A stretch of 64,000 bases of DNA from Granulosicoccus sp045110515 (GTDB lineage Bacteria > Pseudomonadota > Gammaproteobacteria > Granulosicoccales > Granulosicoccaceae): NCBI GenBank assembly GCA_045110515.1, contig JBGCGD010000005.1, forward strand, positions 54,621 to 118,620. Reading direction: 5' to 3'. How positions within the stretch are numbered: position 1 is the stretch's first letter; every line of letters starts with the position of its first letter. Under the pieces are notes generated by a model. It saw only the letters and a list, made by a program, of their open reading frames with translations. It searched no databases and was not told the DNA's origin. This document shows positions 63,054 to 64,000 of the stretch, in pieces. The position numbers and the translations under genes were made by a program.

Positions 63054-64000
63054 ATGAGTGATCGACCTAATTTTTTGTACTTTATGACGGATCAACATCG
63101 GTCTGATGGTTTGGGTTGTTATCACCACCCTGTAGTGCGCACCCCTAATATTGATGCTCTCGCTCAGTCTGGAACCCGTTTCGAGCAATTTTTTGTGGCA
63201 ACTCCCGTGTGCATGCCTAACCGTGCGAGCTTTATGACCGGGCGCTATCCGAGTACCCATGGCTTAAGGTACAACGGCTGTTTGTTATCAGAGCGTGCGA
63301 ATACATTCGTAGATGTTCTTGGAAAAAGCGGATACCGAACAGCGAGCATTGGCAAAAGTCATTTACAGCCCATGACCGACATCGCTCCATTTTCTGCAGA
63401 GGAGTTCGCTACAGGCCCGATAAAAGAAGCTTGGAAAGAAGACGATGCTCTATACGATAACGAACAGCCTGCTCAATTTGATTCCGATGGGCGTTATAAA
63501 TTCCCCGAACCATACTATGGCTATCAACACATCGACATGGTAACGGGGCATGGAGACCGCGCCGGCGGTCATTACCAGCAGTGGTTTCGCGAACGTCATG
63601 ATAACTGGCAAGAGCTTTTAGATCGGGACAATCAGCTTCCGCATAATTATTCGTGTCCGCAAGCCTTTAGAACTCCCATCCCTGAAGACAGCTACCCAAC
63701 GGCATTTATCAAGGAGAGGGCTAAAGAATATTTACGAGCTGCTCAAAATCACGACGAACCGTTTTTCTCGTTTGTCTCGTTTCCCGATCCTCATCATCCG
63801 TTCAATCCTCCGGGTAAGTACTGGGATATGTATAACCCGGATGACTTCGATTTATCCGTGCGCTACGAGGATCATAATAACCCTCCACCTCCACTGCGTT
63901 ATGCGAAGGAGCAATACGATACCGGTGAACTACCCAAGTTAGCGCAAATAGCGTTCATGGCAAGTGATCAGCATATACGTGAGGCGATGGCCTTAACGGC
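63054..64000 (+). CDS. Sulfatase (alkaline-phosphatase superfamily), partial
   Basis: From ATG 63054 the frame is open to the window end (315 codons). It begins MSDRPNFLYFMTDQHR, with the metal-binding Asp, and has the formylglycine-forming motif C53-M-P-N-R57 (VCMPNRASFMTGRYPSTHG), so it is a type I sulfatase needing conversion of Cys53. Other marks are GKSHLQ and PFFSFVSFPDPHHPFNPP. There is no signal peptide, so it is cytoplasmic, like choline sulfatase or phosphonate monoester hydrolases. The 3' end lies outside the window. Confidence 0.88.
   Translation, partial: MSDRPNFLYFMTDQHRSDGLGCYHHPVVRTPNIDALAQSGTRFEQFFVATPVCMPNRASFMTGRYPSTHGLRYNGCLLSERANTFVDVLGKSGYRTASIGKSHLQPMTDIAPFSAEEFATGPIKEAWKEDDALYDNEQPAQFDSDGRYKFPEPYYGYQHIDMVTGHGDRAGGHYQQWFRERHDNWQELLDRDNQLPHNYSCPQAFRTPIPEDSYPTAFIKERAKEYLRAAQNHDEPFFSFVSFPDPHHPFNPPGKYWDMYNPDDFDLSVRYEDHNNPPPPLRYAKEQYDTGELPKLAQIAFMASDQHIREAMALT

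Noticed and set aside
1..64000. CRISPR arrays, insertion sequences, prophage or tRNA genes
   Set aside because: No regularly spaced repeats, transposase or integrase frames, terminal inverted repeats or tRNA-like cloverleafs were noticed by reading; a dedicated scan would be needed to exclude them.

Overview
The window looks like chromosomal DNA of a free-living, heterotrophic, probably marine proteobacterium, most likely a gammaproteobacterium. This is inferred from gene content and not from a marker gene: several ABC and TRAP importers for small osmolyte-type solutes, oxidative phosphonate and methylamine catabolism, Gram-negative envelope proteins (OmpA-like, LolA-like and beta-barrel proteins, RND exporter), a BLUF/EAL photoreceptor and a YigZ-family protein. 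I saw no rRNA, tRNA, insertion sequence, integrase or CRISPR array.

Layout. 1-550: 3'-truncated lipoprotein gene. 877-5233: binding protein, fused double permease and ATPase of an Fe3+/phosphonate-type ABC importer. 5260-9047: omega-aminotransferase, thiolase and a guanidinobutyrase/agmatinase-like ureohydrolase. 9292-12971: ProXVW-type importer of quaternary ammonium or similar compounds. 13049-17290 (minus strand): an apparent five-gene operon read as TmpA-like 2OG dioxygenase, TmpB/PhnZ-like HD diiron oxygenase, alkaline-phosphatase-superfamily hydrolase, GNAT acetyltransferase and a second, divergent ureohydrolase. 17451-22348 (plus strand, divergent from it): dimethylglycine/sarcosine dehydrogenase-GcvT fusion, MttB-superfamily methyltransferase and an arginine deiminase/DDAH-like amidinohydrolase. 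Together these suggest a route: uptake of a trimethylammonium phosphonate, its oxidative cleavage to glycine betaine plus phosphate, then stepwise demethylation. This is the most interesting part of the window.

22345-31984 holds an SDR dehydrogenase, a truncated Gfo/Idh remnant, a CPA2/Kef cation antiporter, an IlvD/Edd-family dehydratase and a TetR regulator followed by an RND exporter. 32034-34030 completes that exporter module with a LolA-like periplasmic protein and an outer-membrane beta-barrel protein. 34290-41470 has a MarR-like regulator, a TRAP transporter (DctMQP) and, divergently, a fused 5-oxoprolinase/hydantoinase. 41523-47689 holds redox and PLP enzymes, a TTC38-like TPR protein and an IPNS-like oxygenase. 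47869-49968 is a GGDEF-EAL-BLUF protein interrupted by one in-frame TAG codon.

50285-54873 carries a Gfo/Idh oxidoreductase, periplasmic MsrA, a membrane desaturase, a GST and an arylformamidase-like hydrolase. 54996-59311 is a complete sugar-type (CUT1) ABC importer. Directly downstream (59314-60582) are two decayed genes joined end to end, a SnoaL-like protein and an OmpA-like protein. The window ends with a membrane transporter, an RRM protein, a YigZ protein, a 47-codon cytochrome P450 stub and the start of a sulfatase. Decay (frameshifts, deletions, a nonsense codon) is concentrated in the last 16 kb, plus one remnant near 23.4 kb.
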